Made by a program: the position numbers and the translations under genes. 55,053 nucleotides of DNA from Candidatus Aminicenantota bacterium. GTDB lineage: Bacteria > Acidobacteriota > Aminicenantia > Aminicenantales > Aminicenantaceae. The notes below the pieces were generated by a model. The model did not search any database and was not told the origin of the DNA. It worked only from the letters and a program-made list of their open reading frames with translations. Below are positions 9,307 to 17,500 of the stretch, piece by piece; position 1 is the stretch's first letter, and each line of letters opens with the position of its first letter. The stretch covers positions 1 through 55,053 of the forward strand of contig JAFGMO010000079.1 of NCBI GenBank assembly GCA_016927475.1, given 5' to 3'.

Positions 9307-10674
9307 ATGGACAGCCAAGAATTGAAACAAAGAGGTAACTGGGGTTCAAAGCTTGCTTTTATTTTTGCCGCATCGGGCTCGGCCATTGGACTGGGCAGCA
9401 TCTGGCGGTTTCCGTTGATGGTCGGATTGAACGGCGGAGCTGTTTTTGTCTTCACCTACATTATCGCCGTTTTTTTCATCGGCTTCACGGTGATGCTGGC
9501 TGAATTCGTTTTCGGCCGCCATACGGCCAAAAATCCCGTAGGGGCCTACAAAGCTATAAGACCTGGCACTCCCTGGAAATGGGCCGGATATTTGGGAGTG
9601 ACGGGCTGCGCCTGCATTCTTTCCTATTACGGAGTCGTAGCCGGCTGGGCCTTCGGCTATTTTTATAAAACCATCGCCGGAAAATTCAAGGGTGATATCA
9701 CCTGGCAGGTCTCAGACGGCATCTTCAAAAACTTCGCCGCCGACCCCGTCGAAGTGCTTTTCTGTCTTCTGGTGATCATCGGGATCACAACATTCGTTAT
9801 CTCCAAAGGTGTTAAAGGCGGCATTGAAAGGTTCGCCAAGGTTCTTATGCCCCTCCTTTTCGGCCTGATCATTATCCTGGCCGTAAGGGCCGTCACTCTG
9901 CCCGGCGCCGGACAAGGACTGGCTTTTTACCTTAAACCCGACTTGAGCAAGCTCTCCCCTAAAGTGCTGTTTTTCGCCGTCGGGCAGGCCTTTTTTTCGC
10001 TGAGTATCGGCGTGGGAACCATGATCACCTATGCAAGTTACCTTTCCAAAAAAGACAATCTCGTCTCCTCAGCCGGATGGGTTTGTTTTTCCACCACTCT
10101 GGTGGCCTTTTTAACCGGAATCATCATTTTTCCCACGCTTTTCGCCACTCCAGGCATTTCCCCGGAAAATTTCGAAGTGAGCACGGGGCTGATGTTCCAG
10201 GTTTTTCCCATGATCATCTCCAAGCTTCCGGGGGGAGCGGTTTTCGGATTCTTTTTCTTTTTCCTGATCCTCGTGGCGGCCCTGACATCAACCATTTCCA
10301 TGCTTGAAGTTCCGGTGGCTTATTTCGTGGATGAGAAAAATTGGAGCCGTAAAAAGGCTTCTTATATCGTCGGCATCTCCTGTTTTCTACTGGGAATTCC
10401 TTCGGGACTCTCCCAGGGAGGGGTGCCTTTTCTGACAAAGTTGGGCTTTTTCGCCAAGATGGACCTTGTTTTCGGCAATATCGTCCTGGCTTTAGGCGGT
10501 CTGGCCATCAGCATTTTCCTGTCCTATGTCTGGAAGATCAAGAACGCCATAAAAGAGATCTCCTTTGGGAATACCCGATTCCGGCTCAAACCCCTATGGG
10601 TGTTCAATATCAAGTTTCTCGCTCCCGTAGCCATCATTATTATCCTTGTTTTTATTCGAACGCTGACGGGCTAA
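9307..10674 (+). CDS. Sodium:neurotransmitter symporter family transporter (paralogue 1)
   Basis: Inner-membrane LeuT-fold transporter, expected to take up amino acids or related solutes. Its 455 aa hold about 11-12 hydrophobic segments. TM1 carries the family signature GLGSIWRFP followed by NGG; TM6 carries FFAVGQAFFSLSIGVGTMITYASY. Two positions that bind sodium Na1 in LeuT differ: the Asn of GLGN is Ser here, and the polar position normally Asn/Asp in TM7 reads CFSTT rather than CFSDT. The neighbouring paralogue keeps Asn and Asp there. AAGGAG lies 5-6 nt before the ATG. A 291 bp gap separates it from the second copy. Substrate not predictable. Confidence 0.93.
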   Translation: MDSQELKQRGNWGSKLAFIFAASGSAIGLGSIWRFPLMVGLNGGAVFVFTYIIAVFFIGFTVMLAEFVFGRHTAKNPVGAYKAIRPGTPWKWAGYLGVTGCACILSYYGVVAGWAFGYFYKTIAGKFKGDITWQVSDGIFKNFAADPVEVLFCLLVIIGITTFVISKGVKGGIERFAKVLMPLLFGLIIILAVRAVTLPGAGQGLAFYLKPDLSKLSPKVLFFAVGQAFFSLSIGVGTMITYASYLSKKDNLVSSAGWVCFSTTLVAFLTGIIIFPTLFATPGISPENFEVSTGLMFQVFPMIISKLPGGAVFGFFFFFLILVAALTSTISMLEVPVAYFVDEKNWSRKKASYIVGISCFLLGIPSGLSQGGVPFLTKLGFFAKMDLVFGNIVLALGGLAISIFLSYVWKIKNAIKEISFGNTRFRLKPLWVFNIKFLAPVAIIIILVFIRTLTG

Positions 10675-10776
10675 GCGTTTTATTCAGCAAGAAAATGAAC
10701 CGGTAAGTCCGTATTTCATGACAAAAATTCAACGGTCCGCTTTTTTCTTTACCTGTCTTTACTTTTATGATAACCT

Positions 10777-10797
10777 GCATTATTCATAAAATAATGC
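10777..10797. promoter_or_regulatory. Perfect palindrome between the two NSS genes
   Basis: GCATTATT-CATAA-AATAATGC, an 8-bp perfect inverted repeat with a 5-nt centre, in the 291 bp gap between the paralogous transporters. No T-run follows, so an operator is as likely as a terminator. A TATAAT box lies at about 10935, upstream of the second NSS gene, without a convincing -35. Confidence 0.4.
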
Positions 10798-10965
10798 CGA
10801 TATATGATGCGAATAATCTTCGTCCTAGGCCGGCTGGATGCATCTTTCCTAAACATGTGGTTTTTTCTTTTCGTTCAGGTTCAACTCCAAAAAAACATTC
10901 CAACTGCCGGCATGCTTATGAATAAAACAGGAATATAATACATAAAATAACGACAGGGCATCGAT

Positions 10966-12345
10966 ATGGAAACAAAAAACGGCATTAGCTCGGCATCCTC
11001 AAGAGGGGCTTGGGGCTCAAAAATTGCTTTCATCTTTGCCGCATCAGGTTCGGCCATCGGACTGGGCAACATGTGGCGGTTCCCTTTGAACGTGGCCAAA
11101 AACGGCGGGGCTGTTTTCGTTATAACGTACCTCGTTGCCGTTTTTTTCATAGGCTTCACCATTATGCTGGCCGAAATGACCCTCGGCCGCCACACTCAAA
11201 AAAATCCCGTAGGCGTTTTCGAAACCATAAAACCGCGAACTCCCTGGAAGCTCGTCGGGTTCACGGCGATCGTCACCTGTGTTTGTATCCTTTCCTACTA
11301 CGGTGTTGTGGCCGGATGGGCGGCCGGATATTTTTTCAAAATTATCACCGGCTCTTTCAAAGGAGATGTGACCTGGGAAGCTTCAGCCGAAACTTTTCTT
11401 CAATTCGCAAAAAATCCGATGGCCGTTTTTTTATGTCTTTTCGTCATTGTAGGCATCACGGTATTCGTCATCTCCAAGGGCGTGAAGGGCGGTATTGAAA
11501 AATTCGCCAAGCTGTTGATGCCTCTTCTTTTTATCCTGATCATCTTTTTAGCGGTGCGGGCCGTCACTCTTCCGGCAGCGGAAACAGGACTTTCCTTTTA
11601 TCTCAAACCCGACTTCTCCAAGTTCGACATCGAGGTTTTGTTTTTTGCCGTAGGCCAGGCGTTTTTCTCCATGAGCCTGGGAATGGGCATCTTGCTGACA
11701 TACGGAAGCTATATATCCAAGCGGGACAACCTCGTTTCATCGGCCGGTTGGGTCTGCTTTTCCGATACGATGGTCGCGCTTCTGACGGGAATCATTATCT
11801 TTCCCACTCTTTTCGCCACACCAGGATTCGACCCCAAAGGATTCGAGGTCAGCACCGGCCTCATGTTCCAGGTGTTTCCCATTATTATTTCAAAAGTGCC
11901 CGGAGGATTTGTATTCGGGATGATCTTTTTCTTTCTCCTTCTCGTCGCCGCCCTGACATCAACCGTTTCCCTCCTTGAAGTTCCGGTATCCTATTTTATC
12001 GACGAAAAAAAATGGTCCCGAAAGAAGGCAGCGCTTCTGGCCGGCATTTTTATTTTTCTCCTGGGAATCCCTTCGGCCCTTTCCGAAGGAGGAGTCCCGC
12101 TATTCACCAAATGGGGCTTCATGGGAAAAATGGACCTTATCTTCGGCAATATTATGCTGGCGGTAGGAGCCCTTTTCATCTGTATTTTTCTTGTTTATAT
12201 TTGGAAGGTTAAAAACGCGATCAAGGAAATCTCCCAGGGAAATCCCCGTTTCAAACTCGGGCCCTTCTGGGTTTTTAACATCAAGGTTCTGGCCCCTCTG
12301 GCCATTATCGCCATCCTCATATTTTTGATCAAAGACATTCTATGA
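10966..12345 (+). CDS. Sodium:neurotransmitter symporter family transporter (paralogue 2)
   Basis: Second LeuT-fold symporter, 459 aa, clearly a close paralogue of the upstream gene by eye along its whole length, most likely from a tandem duplication. It keeps the canonical residues: GLGNMWRFP in TM1 (the Asn corresponds to LeuT Asn27) and CFSDT in TM7. TM6 reads FFAVGQAFFSMSLGMG. The ribosome binding site is weak (AGGG about 8 nt upstream). Its TGA stop overlaps an ATG of the next reading frame, and the real start of the next gene is only 11 nt on, so the two are probably cotranscribed. Substrate unknown; amino acids are likely given the AGCS symporter that follows. Confidence 0.94.
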   Translation: METKNGISSASSRGAWGSKIAFIFAASGSAIGLGNMWRFPLNVAKNGGAVFVITYLVAVFFIGFTIMLAEMTLGRHTQKNPVGVFETIKPRTPWKLVGFTAIVTCVCILSYYGVVAGWAAGYFFKIITGSFKGDVTWEASAETFLQFAKNPMAVFLCLFVIVGITVFVISKGVKGGIEKFAKLLMPLLFILIIFLAVRAVTLPAAETGLSFYLKPDFSKFDIEVLFFAVGQAFFSMSLGMGILLTYGSYISKRDNLVSSAGWVCFSDTMVALLTGIIIFPTLFATPGFDPKGFEVSTGLMFQVFPIIISKVPGGFVFGMIFFFLLLVAALTSTVSLLEVPVSYFIDEKKWSRKKAALLAGIFIFLLGIPSALSEGGVPLFTKWGFMGKMDLIFGNIMLAVGALFICIFLVYIWKVKNAIKEISQGNPRFKLGPFWVFNIKVLAPLAIIAILIFLIKDIL

Positions 12346-12356
12346 TAGAGGGTACC

Positions 12357-14099
12357 ATGAAGAAAAAATGTCTCCTCCTTTTCATCGCTATCTTTTGTAT
12401 TCTCGGTTTCCAGGATCTGAAGGCGGCCGATATCCAAGGCAAAGTCACTCTTCAAAACCGCCAGGAGCTTCTGATGGAAGGACAGGTCATTTTGACCCCC
12501 ATCAGCAAAGAGCTCAAGCGTTATGTCACCCAGGTTGACAAAAGCGGCACTTTCTTTTACAAGGACCTGCCGGCCGGCCACTACGAGGTCAAGATGGACC
12601 TCCACGGCCTGACCAAACTCAAAAAAGTCGTCGAAATCAAGGACCCTGACGAAAGCCTGGTTTTGGAGGAACAGGTTATCACTCTCTCTACATTGGACAA
12701 GGTGCTGATTTTCACGGTCAAGGCCAGCGATTTCATGTGGTTCCCCTTAATGGTCCTTCTCCTGCTGGGAACGGGAATTCTTCTTACCGTTCTCTGCCGT
12801 TTCGTTCAGGTCAGACGTTTGTTTTTATCCCTGAAGATGGTCGTTCTAGGCGCCCGGCACAAAGATTCGACAGACAAAGAAGAAGGTGACATCTCCCCCT
12901 ACGCGGCCTTGATGACGGCCCTGGCCGCCACGGTCGGGAACGGTAACATCGCCGGCGTGGCTACGGCCATCGCCACCGGCGGCCCGGGAGCTCCCGTCTG
13001 GATGTGGATAGCGGGATTTTTCGGTATGGCTACCAAGTACGCCGAAGGTTTTCTCGGCGTCAAGTTCCGGGAAAAAAACAAGAAGGGTGAGATGTCGGGC
13101 GGTCCGATGTACTACGCCCGAAACGGCATCAAAAACCGGCACCTTTCCAAGTTCCTGGGTTTGTTTTTCGCCGTCTGCGGCGCCATCGCCTGCCTTTTCG
13201 GCACGGGCAACATGGCCCAGTCCAACTCCATGGCCCTCGTTTTTAATGACCAGTTCAACGTCCCCTTCTGGCTGACCGGCCTGGTTATCACCACCGTTGT
13301 GGGAATGGTTGTCCTGGGGGGTATCAAACGCATCGGCAGCGTCTCGGAAAGGCTGGTCCCGACCATGATCATCCTCTATTTCACCGGCTCACTGGTCATC
13401 ATTTTCGCCAACATCACCAATTTACCCCATGCCCTTTCGGTCATCTTTAAATCGGCCTTTTCGGTCAAAGCCCTCGGAGGCGGCCTCATCGGCGCCTCCA
13501 TCAAGGATGCCATCGCCCTTGGTGTAAGGCGCGGCCTGGTTTCCAATGAATCCGGACTGGGATCCGCCGCTATCGCCCAGTCGGCATCCAAATCATCCGA
13601 TCCTTCCAAGAACGGGCTGATTGCCATGACCGGCACCTTCATCGATACCATCGTCGTCAACACCTTGACGACACTGTCCATCGTTATTACCGGGCTCTAC
13701 CTCATGACACCGGCTTTCCGGGCGGCGGAGCAGTATACTTCCACCCAGCTGACTGCCAAAGCTTTTGACTCAGTCATCCCCTTCGGCGGTTATATCATCG
13801 CCATAAGCTCTCTTTTGTTCGGCTATTCCACCCTCCTCGGCTGGTGCTATTACGGGGAAAAATGCCTGGAGTATATCTTCGGAGTCCGAATCGTCATTCC
13901 CTTCCGGATCGTATTTCTCATTTTACTTTTTATCGGATCCAACATTCAGGGAGAACACCTGAACATCATCTGGAATGTAGGGGATATGGCCAATGCTTTT
14001 ATGGCCCTGCCCAACCTGATCACGCTTCTCATTCTCAGCGGCCTTGTAGGAAAGGTGACCAACGACTATTTCTTCAAAAAAAAGAAATCCCCTCTCTGA
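12357..14099 (+). CDS. AGCS-type sodium:alanine symporter with N-terminal exported beta-sandwich domain
   Basis: Inner-membrane sodium (or proton) coupled alanine/glycine symporter. The transporter domain starts near residue 120 (LMVLLLLGTGILLTVLC) and carries the AGCS signatures MTALAATVGNGNIAGVATAI and GGPMYYARNGI. Unusually, it is preceded by a cleavable-looking signal peptide (residues 1-23) and about 90 residues resembling a carboxypeptidase-regulatory-like / prealbumin fold (GTFFYKDLPAGHYEVKMDL). The frame opens at 12342, overlapping the previous stop, but the ATG at 12357 has GAGGG 5 nt upstream and begins the signal peptide. The product is 580 aa, longer than the usual 450-500. It is followed 12 bp later by the LPG-synthase-type gene. 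The transporter call is firm; the role of the extra domain is unknown. Confidence 0.92.
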   Translation: MKKKCLLLFIAIFCILGFQDLKAADIQGKVTLQNRQELLMEGQVILTPISKELKRYVTQVDKSGTFFYKDLPAGHYEVKMDLHGLTKLKKVVEIKDPDESLVLEEQVITLSTLDKVLIFTVKASDFMWFPLMVLLLLGTGILLTVLCRFVQVRRLFLSLKMVVLGARHKDSTDKEEGDISPYAALMTALAATVGNGNIAGVATAIATGGPGAPVWMWIAGFFGMATKYAEGFLGVKFREKNKKGEMSGGPMYYARNGIKNRHLSKFLGLFFAVCGAIACLFGTGNMAQSNSMALVFNDQFNVPFWLTGLVITTVVGMVVLGGIKRIGSVSERLVPTMIILYFTGSLVIIFANITNLPHALSVIFKSAFSVKALGGGLIGASIKDAIALGVRRGLVSNESGLGSAAIAQSASKSSDPSKNGLIAMTGTFIDTIVVNTLTTLSIVITGLYLMTPAFRAAEQYTSTQLTAKAFDSVIPFGGYIIAISSLLFGYSTLLGWCYYGEKCLEYIFGVRIVIPFRIVFLILLFIGSNIQGEHLNIIWNVGDMANAFMALPNLITLLILSGLVGKVTNDYFFKKKKSPL

Positions 14100-14111
14100 T
14101 CGAGTTCGGGA

Positions 14112-15059
14112 ATGAATTTTCAGAAAAAATACCTGAAATCCGCCCTTAAGTTCGTCATCAGCTTTTCCATTCTGGCCTATCTTCTGTTTTTCAAAGTCCC
14201 CGTAGCCGGTATTTTGGCCCACATCAAAAACGCCGTTTTTATCTGGATTTTGCTCTCCTTCAGCCTTCATGCCATAGGACTTCTCATCAGCGCCGTTCGT
14301 TGGAAAATCCTGATTCAAGCCCAGGGGGATTCCGTGCCCCTGGCTTATCTCGCCCAATCCTATCTGGTAGGAACCTTCTTCAACAATTTTCTTCCAACGC
14401 GCTTCGGAGGGGACGCCGTCCGTATCTGGGACGGATCCCGTTATTCCCGCTCCCTGTTGGGTTCAACGGCCGTTGTCCTTATCGAGCGCTTAACGGGAAT
14501 CATTATCCTGCTTTTTTTCTCTTTAGCCGCTTCCCTGCTGCGTTTGGACATGGCCCGCCGGGTTCCCGTCATCTGGGTATCCCTGGCCGTTGGCCTCTTC
14601 GGTCTGGCCTGTATCGGTCTTTTTTTCCTTCCCCCCGGTGAAAAGCTCCTGTCCCTTTTACCGGAAAAAGGGTGGATGGCTAAATTGAGGCTCAAGATCA
14701 ATGAATTCAGAAAAACAGGTCTCGTTTACAAAGAAAAAAAGGCGGCCTTTCTCAAAGCGCTCTTTTGGGCTTTCCTTCTTCAGGTAAACGTCATCGTTCA
14801 TTATTATCTCGTAGGCATCGCTCTCGGCCTTGCCATCCCCTTTTCGGATTATTTCATTTTCATCCCCATCGTCCTTATCATTCTGACCATCCCCATCACC
14901 CTGGGCGGACACGGAGCGAGAGAACTTCTTTATGTTCAAATATTTTCTTTTTATGCCGTCAGCGGATCGGCCGCTTTGGCCTTTTCAGCCATCGCGGACG
15001 TGGCTTTTACTTTAATCATTGGTATAATAGGAGGAATCATTTTTTTTCTCAGAAAATAA
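14112..15059 (+). CDS. Lysylphosphatidylglycerol synthase TM-domain protein (UPF0104)
   Basis: Polytopic inner-membrane protein of the LPG_synthase_TM / UPF0104 family, about 8 hydrophobic segments in 315 aa. The family motif is seen at residues 85-110: SYLVGTFFNNFLPTRFGGD followed by AVRIWDGSR. It lacks the cytosolic aminoacyl-transferase domain of full MprF, so it is likely a lipid-flipping or lipid-linked saccharide handling protein rather than an LPG synthase. It starts 12 bp after the AGCS gene, and its TAA stop overlaps the ATG of the next gene by one base (TAATG), implying translational coupling with the EnvC-like gene. Confidence 0.88.
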   Translation: MNFQKKYLKSALKFVISFSILAYLLFFKVPVAGILAHIKNAVFIWILLSFSLHAIGLLISAVRWKILIQAQGDSVPLAYLAQSYLVGTFFNNFLPTRFGGDAVRIWDGSRYSRSLLGSTAVVLIERLTGIIILLFFSLAASLLRLDMARRVPVIWVSLAVGLFGLACIGLFFLPPGEKLLSLLPEKGWMAKLRLKINEFRKTGLVYKEKKAAFLKALFWAFLLQVNVIVHYYLVGIALGLAIPFSDYFIFIPIVLIILTIPITLGGHGARELLYVQIFSFYAVSGSAALAFSAIADVAFTLIIGIIGGIIFFLRK

Positions 15060-16279
15060 TGCTGGAAAAAAAAAGACGAATCCGATTCCATGGCGGATTC
15101 ATCTTTCATTCAAAAGGTCCCATCCCCGCTTCATCCGCGCTCTGTGGAGCGGCCCTGTTTTTTCTAACCTTATCACTCTCTCCTGTTCCGGCCCAGGAAG
15201 AGATTACCAGCTACCAGAAACGCCTTGAGAAAATCAACAAGGAAATCGAAGACCTCAAGGCAAGGATCAAACAGGAGGAACAAAGGGAGAATTCGATTCT
15301 GGCCAGGCTTTCGGAAATCGGCCTGAAAAAAAGGCTGACCAAAAAAGAAATCTCTGTTTTGGACATGCAGCATCAACAAACCGAAAAAGAACGGAAAACG
15401 ATCCAGGCGCAGATCGCCCAGATCAAACCAAAACTTGCCGAGAATAAGAAGTCCGCTGAGATAACCTTGGTTTCCCTCTACAAATACGGAAAGCTGGATT
15501 TCTTCCATTTCCTTCTTCAAGCTCAAGACCTCGGAACCATGATAACGGAAAGCAAAAGGCTGAATCTTTTAGCACGCCATCAGGATAAGGTCCTCTCCGA
15601 ATACATACAAAACCTGAACAACCTTCATGAAGCCGAAAACAAACTCGCTCAAAAAACGGAAGAACTCGCGGAACTTATCAGAAAGGACAGACAAAAAAAG
15701 CAGGAACTGGATGAGCAGCAAAGACGCAACAACGATCTCATCAAAAGTATACAAAAGGACAAATCATTTCACATCAAAGCTCTGGAAGAACGGGAGGAAC
15801 GAAAGAGACAGCTTCAGAATCTCATCCAAAAAATCATCAATGAAGGTGAAGGCCAGTTTGTACCCGTTATTCCCATGTATGAAAAAAAGGGAAATCTTTC
15901 TTGGCCCCTGAATGGAAAAGTGATCAGCCATTATGGAGAAGAAAGACATCCCGTTTACAAAACAAAAACCAGGAACAACGGAATCGAAATCCTCCCTCAG
16001 GAAGACAATACGATCAAGGCAGTTCATCCCGGCAAGGTGGTTTTCTCATCATATCAAAGAGGCTACGGCAATGTGATTATCATCGACCACGGGCTAAGCT
16101 ACTATTCCCTCTACGGTCATTGCTCCGACATGTTCGTAAAAAAAGGCGATTATGTCCAGGCTGGAGATCCCATAGCCATTGTCGGGGATTTTACGTCCGT
16201 TAAAGGAGCCACCCTCTATTTCGAAATCCGCAAAAAAATCAAAGCCGAAAATCCCTTGCAATGGTTGAAAAGAAGATGA
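15059..16279 (+). CDS. EnvC-like murein hydrolase activator (coiled coil + degenerate M23/LytM)
   Basis: Exported activator of N-acetylmuramoyl-L-alanine amidases during septal splitting. The protein (406 aa) has an N-terminal hydrophobic segment (about 27-46), a long coiled coil (about 50-275) and a C-terminal LytM domain (about 290-406). Zinc ligands of active M23 enzymes are missing: the HxGxD position reads NNGIE and the HLHFE position reads TLYFE, which matches E. coli EnvC (SLYFEIRR near its C-terminus). It therefore cannot cut peptidoglycan itself. The frame runs open far upstream, but the ATG at 15059 overlapping the previous stop gives the expected protein. The order envC-like, S41, yibQ-like is the conserved bacterial arrangement. 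No amidase gene is visible in the window. Confidence 0.9.
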   Translation: MLEKKRRIRFHGGFIFHSKGPIPASSALCGAALFFLTLSLSPVPAQEEITSYQKRLEKINKEIEDLKARIKQEEQRENSILARLSEIGLKKRLTKKEISVLDMQHQQTEKERKTIQAQIAQIKPKLAENKKSAEITLVSLYKYGKLDFFHFLLQAQDLGTMITESKRLNLLARHQDKVLSEYIQNLNNLHEAENKLAQKTEELAELIRKDRQKKQELDEQQRRNNDLIKSIQKDKSFHIKALEEREERKRQLQNLIQKIINEGEGQFVPVIPMYEKKGNLSWPLNGKVISHYGEERHPVYKTKTRNNGIEILPQEDNTIKAVHPGKVVFSSYQRGYGNVIIIDHGLSYYSLYGHCSDMFVKKGDYVQAGDPIAIVGDFTSVKGATLYFEIRKKIKAENPLQWLKRR

Positions 16280-16302
16280 TAAAATTTTTAGTTGGTGTGA
16301 AG

Positions 16303-16331
16303 TTGTGAATAAGCGGAAGATAAAATATTAT
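16303..16331 (+). promoter_or_regulatory. Possible sigma-70 promoter before the S41 gene
   Basis: TTGTGA, 17-bp spacer, TATTAT. The predicted start of transcription would leave a leader of only about 10 nt before the ATG at 16349. Boxes are imperfect and the region is AT-rich. Confidence 0.3.
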
Positions 16332-16348
16332 TTGGTCGCGAAAGAAAA

Positions 16349-17488
16349 ATGCTAAAGAACAAAATCAGATTTTTCCTTCTTTCCCTGGCCGTTGCCGTTC
16401 CCCTTTTTTTTATGGTGGAAATGAAATTTTTTCCCGAAAATTCCCCAAAAACTTCTCCTAAAAAAACATTTGAACTTATGGTCGACGTCACCCGCTTGAT
16501 CAAATCGCAATACATCACGGAAACAGATCCGGTGACAACCATGTCCGGAGCTTTCCGCGGACTTGTCGATTCCTTAGACATCATGTCCAGCTATCTGACT
16601 CCGGACCAGCTTTCCATGTTCCAGCAGCGGAGAGACCCGGAGATTCATGAAACGGGAGTCATCCTCTATAAACACTATGGACTCTATCCGCGGGTGATCG
16701 GTCTGGTAAAAGAATCTCCGGCGGAAAAGGCCGGCTTAGAGATCGGAGATTCCATAACCGCCGTCGATAACCAATCCACGCTCTTGATGAGCCTGATAGA
16801 AACCCGCCTCCTTATGCAAAGCCGCCGGCCGGAAGAAATCCAGCTGAAGGTCGTTCGTGCAAATAAAACCCTGGATGTCTCCCTTGGAAAGATCATCCTT
16901 CACAATAATCATTATTCCCTAGGGGAAGTCGAAAAAAATATGCCGGTGCTGGTTATTCACCATTTTTACGCTCCGCTAGTCAGACAAATACGGGAAAATA
17001 TCCTTCCCCGGTTTAAGGGGAAGACGACTAAACTTATTATTGACCTGAGAAACTGCGGCGAAGGGGACATCGAAGAAGCCGTAGAATTTCTCGATATATT
17101 CATCGACTCGGACACGATCGGGTATTTCACGAAAAAGGGGAAAAAGAGCCAAAGCTTGGACTGCAGCCAGCCGCCTGCGCTTCCTGATCTTAAACTTTTT
17201 GTTTGGACGGATTTCGGCACTATGGGCCCGGCTGAGATCGTTGCCGGTGCGCTCAAGGAAGCAAAGCGGGCAAAAATCATCGGCCGTATAACACCAGGTT
17301 TGGCTTCAAAACAGACGCTTTTTATTCTGGAAGACGGCTCAGGCCTCCTGCTGACATCCGAAATTTTCCATCTCGCCTCCGGAAAGAAGGTTTGGGATGC
17401 GGGAATCAAACCGGATGTTTCCATTCCCAGCGACAGTCGTGGGGACGAGATTTATCTTCAAAAGACACGGCTGTCTTTTCCTCAGTAA
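16349..17488 (+). CDS. CtpA-like S41 protein, catalytically dead
   Basis: Membrane-anchored or exported C-terminal-processing-protease homologue (379 aa) with an N-terminal hydrophobic segment (8-24), a helical region, a PDZ domain (about 112-175) and an S41 domain (about 195-360). It aligns readily with CtpA/Prc at LIIDLRNCGEGD and AEIVAGAL, but the catalytic dyad is gone: counting from the conserved Glu296, the Ser of the SASASE motif is Gly293 (FGTMGPAE), the conserved Asp is Glu304, and the Lys of the FGKG motif is Leu318 (TPGLAS). It sits between envC-like and yibQ-like genes, the usual place for an active CtpA. The frame is intact, so a retained scaffold role is more likely than decay. 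The ribosome binding site is weak. Confidence 0.88.
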   Translation: MLKNKIRFFLLSLAVAVPLFFMVEMKFFPENSPKTSPKKTFELMVDVTRLIKSQYITETDPVTTMSGAFRGLVDSLDIMSSYLTPDQLSMFQQRRDPEIHETGVILYKHYGLYPRVIGLVKESPAEKAGLEIGDSITAVDNQSTLLMSLIETRLLMQSRRPEEIQLKVVRANKTLDVSLGKIILHNNHYSLGEVEKNMPVLVIHHFYAPLVRQIRENILPRFKGKTTKLIIDLRNCGEGDIEEAVEFLDIFIDSDTIGYFTKKGKKSQSLDCSQPPALPDLKLFVWTDFGTMGPAEIVAGALKEAKRAKIIGRITPGLASKQTLFILEDGSGLLLTSEIFHLASGKKVWDAGIKPDVSIPSDSRGDEIYLQKTRLSFPQ

Positions 17489-17500
17489 ATTCTTCATATT

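Noticed and set aside
12342..12356. ATG overlapping the stop of NSS 2 as start of the AGCS gene
   Set aside because: The next ATG has a properly spaced RBS and begins the signal peptide.
14765..15058. Upstream extension of the EnvC-like frame
   Set aside because: It overlaps the LPG-synthase-type gene in another frame and encodes His/Arg/Ser-rich sequence typical of a shadow; the ATG at 15059 fits.
15059..16279. Active M23 endopeptidase
   Set aside because: The zinc ligand positions are Asn/Glu and Thr/Tyr, so it is an EnvC-type activator.
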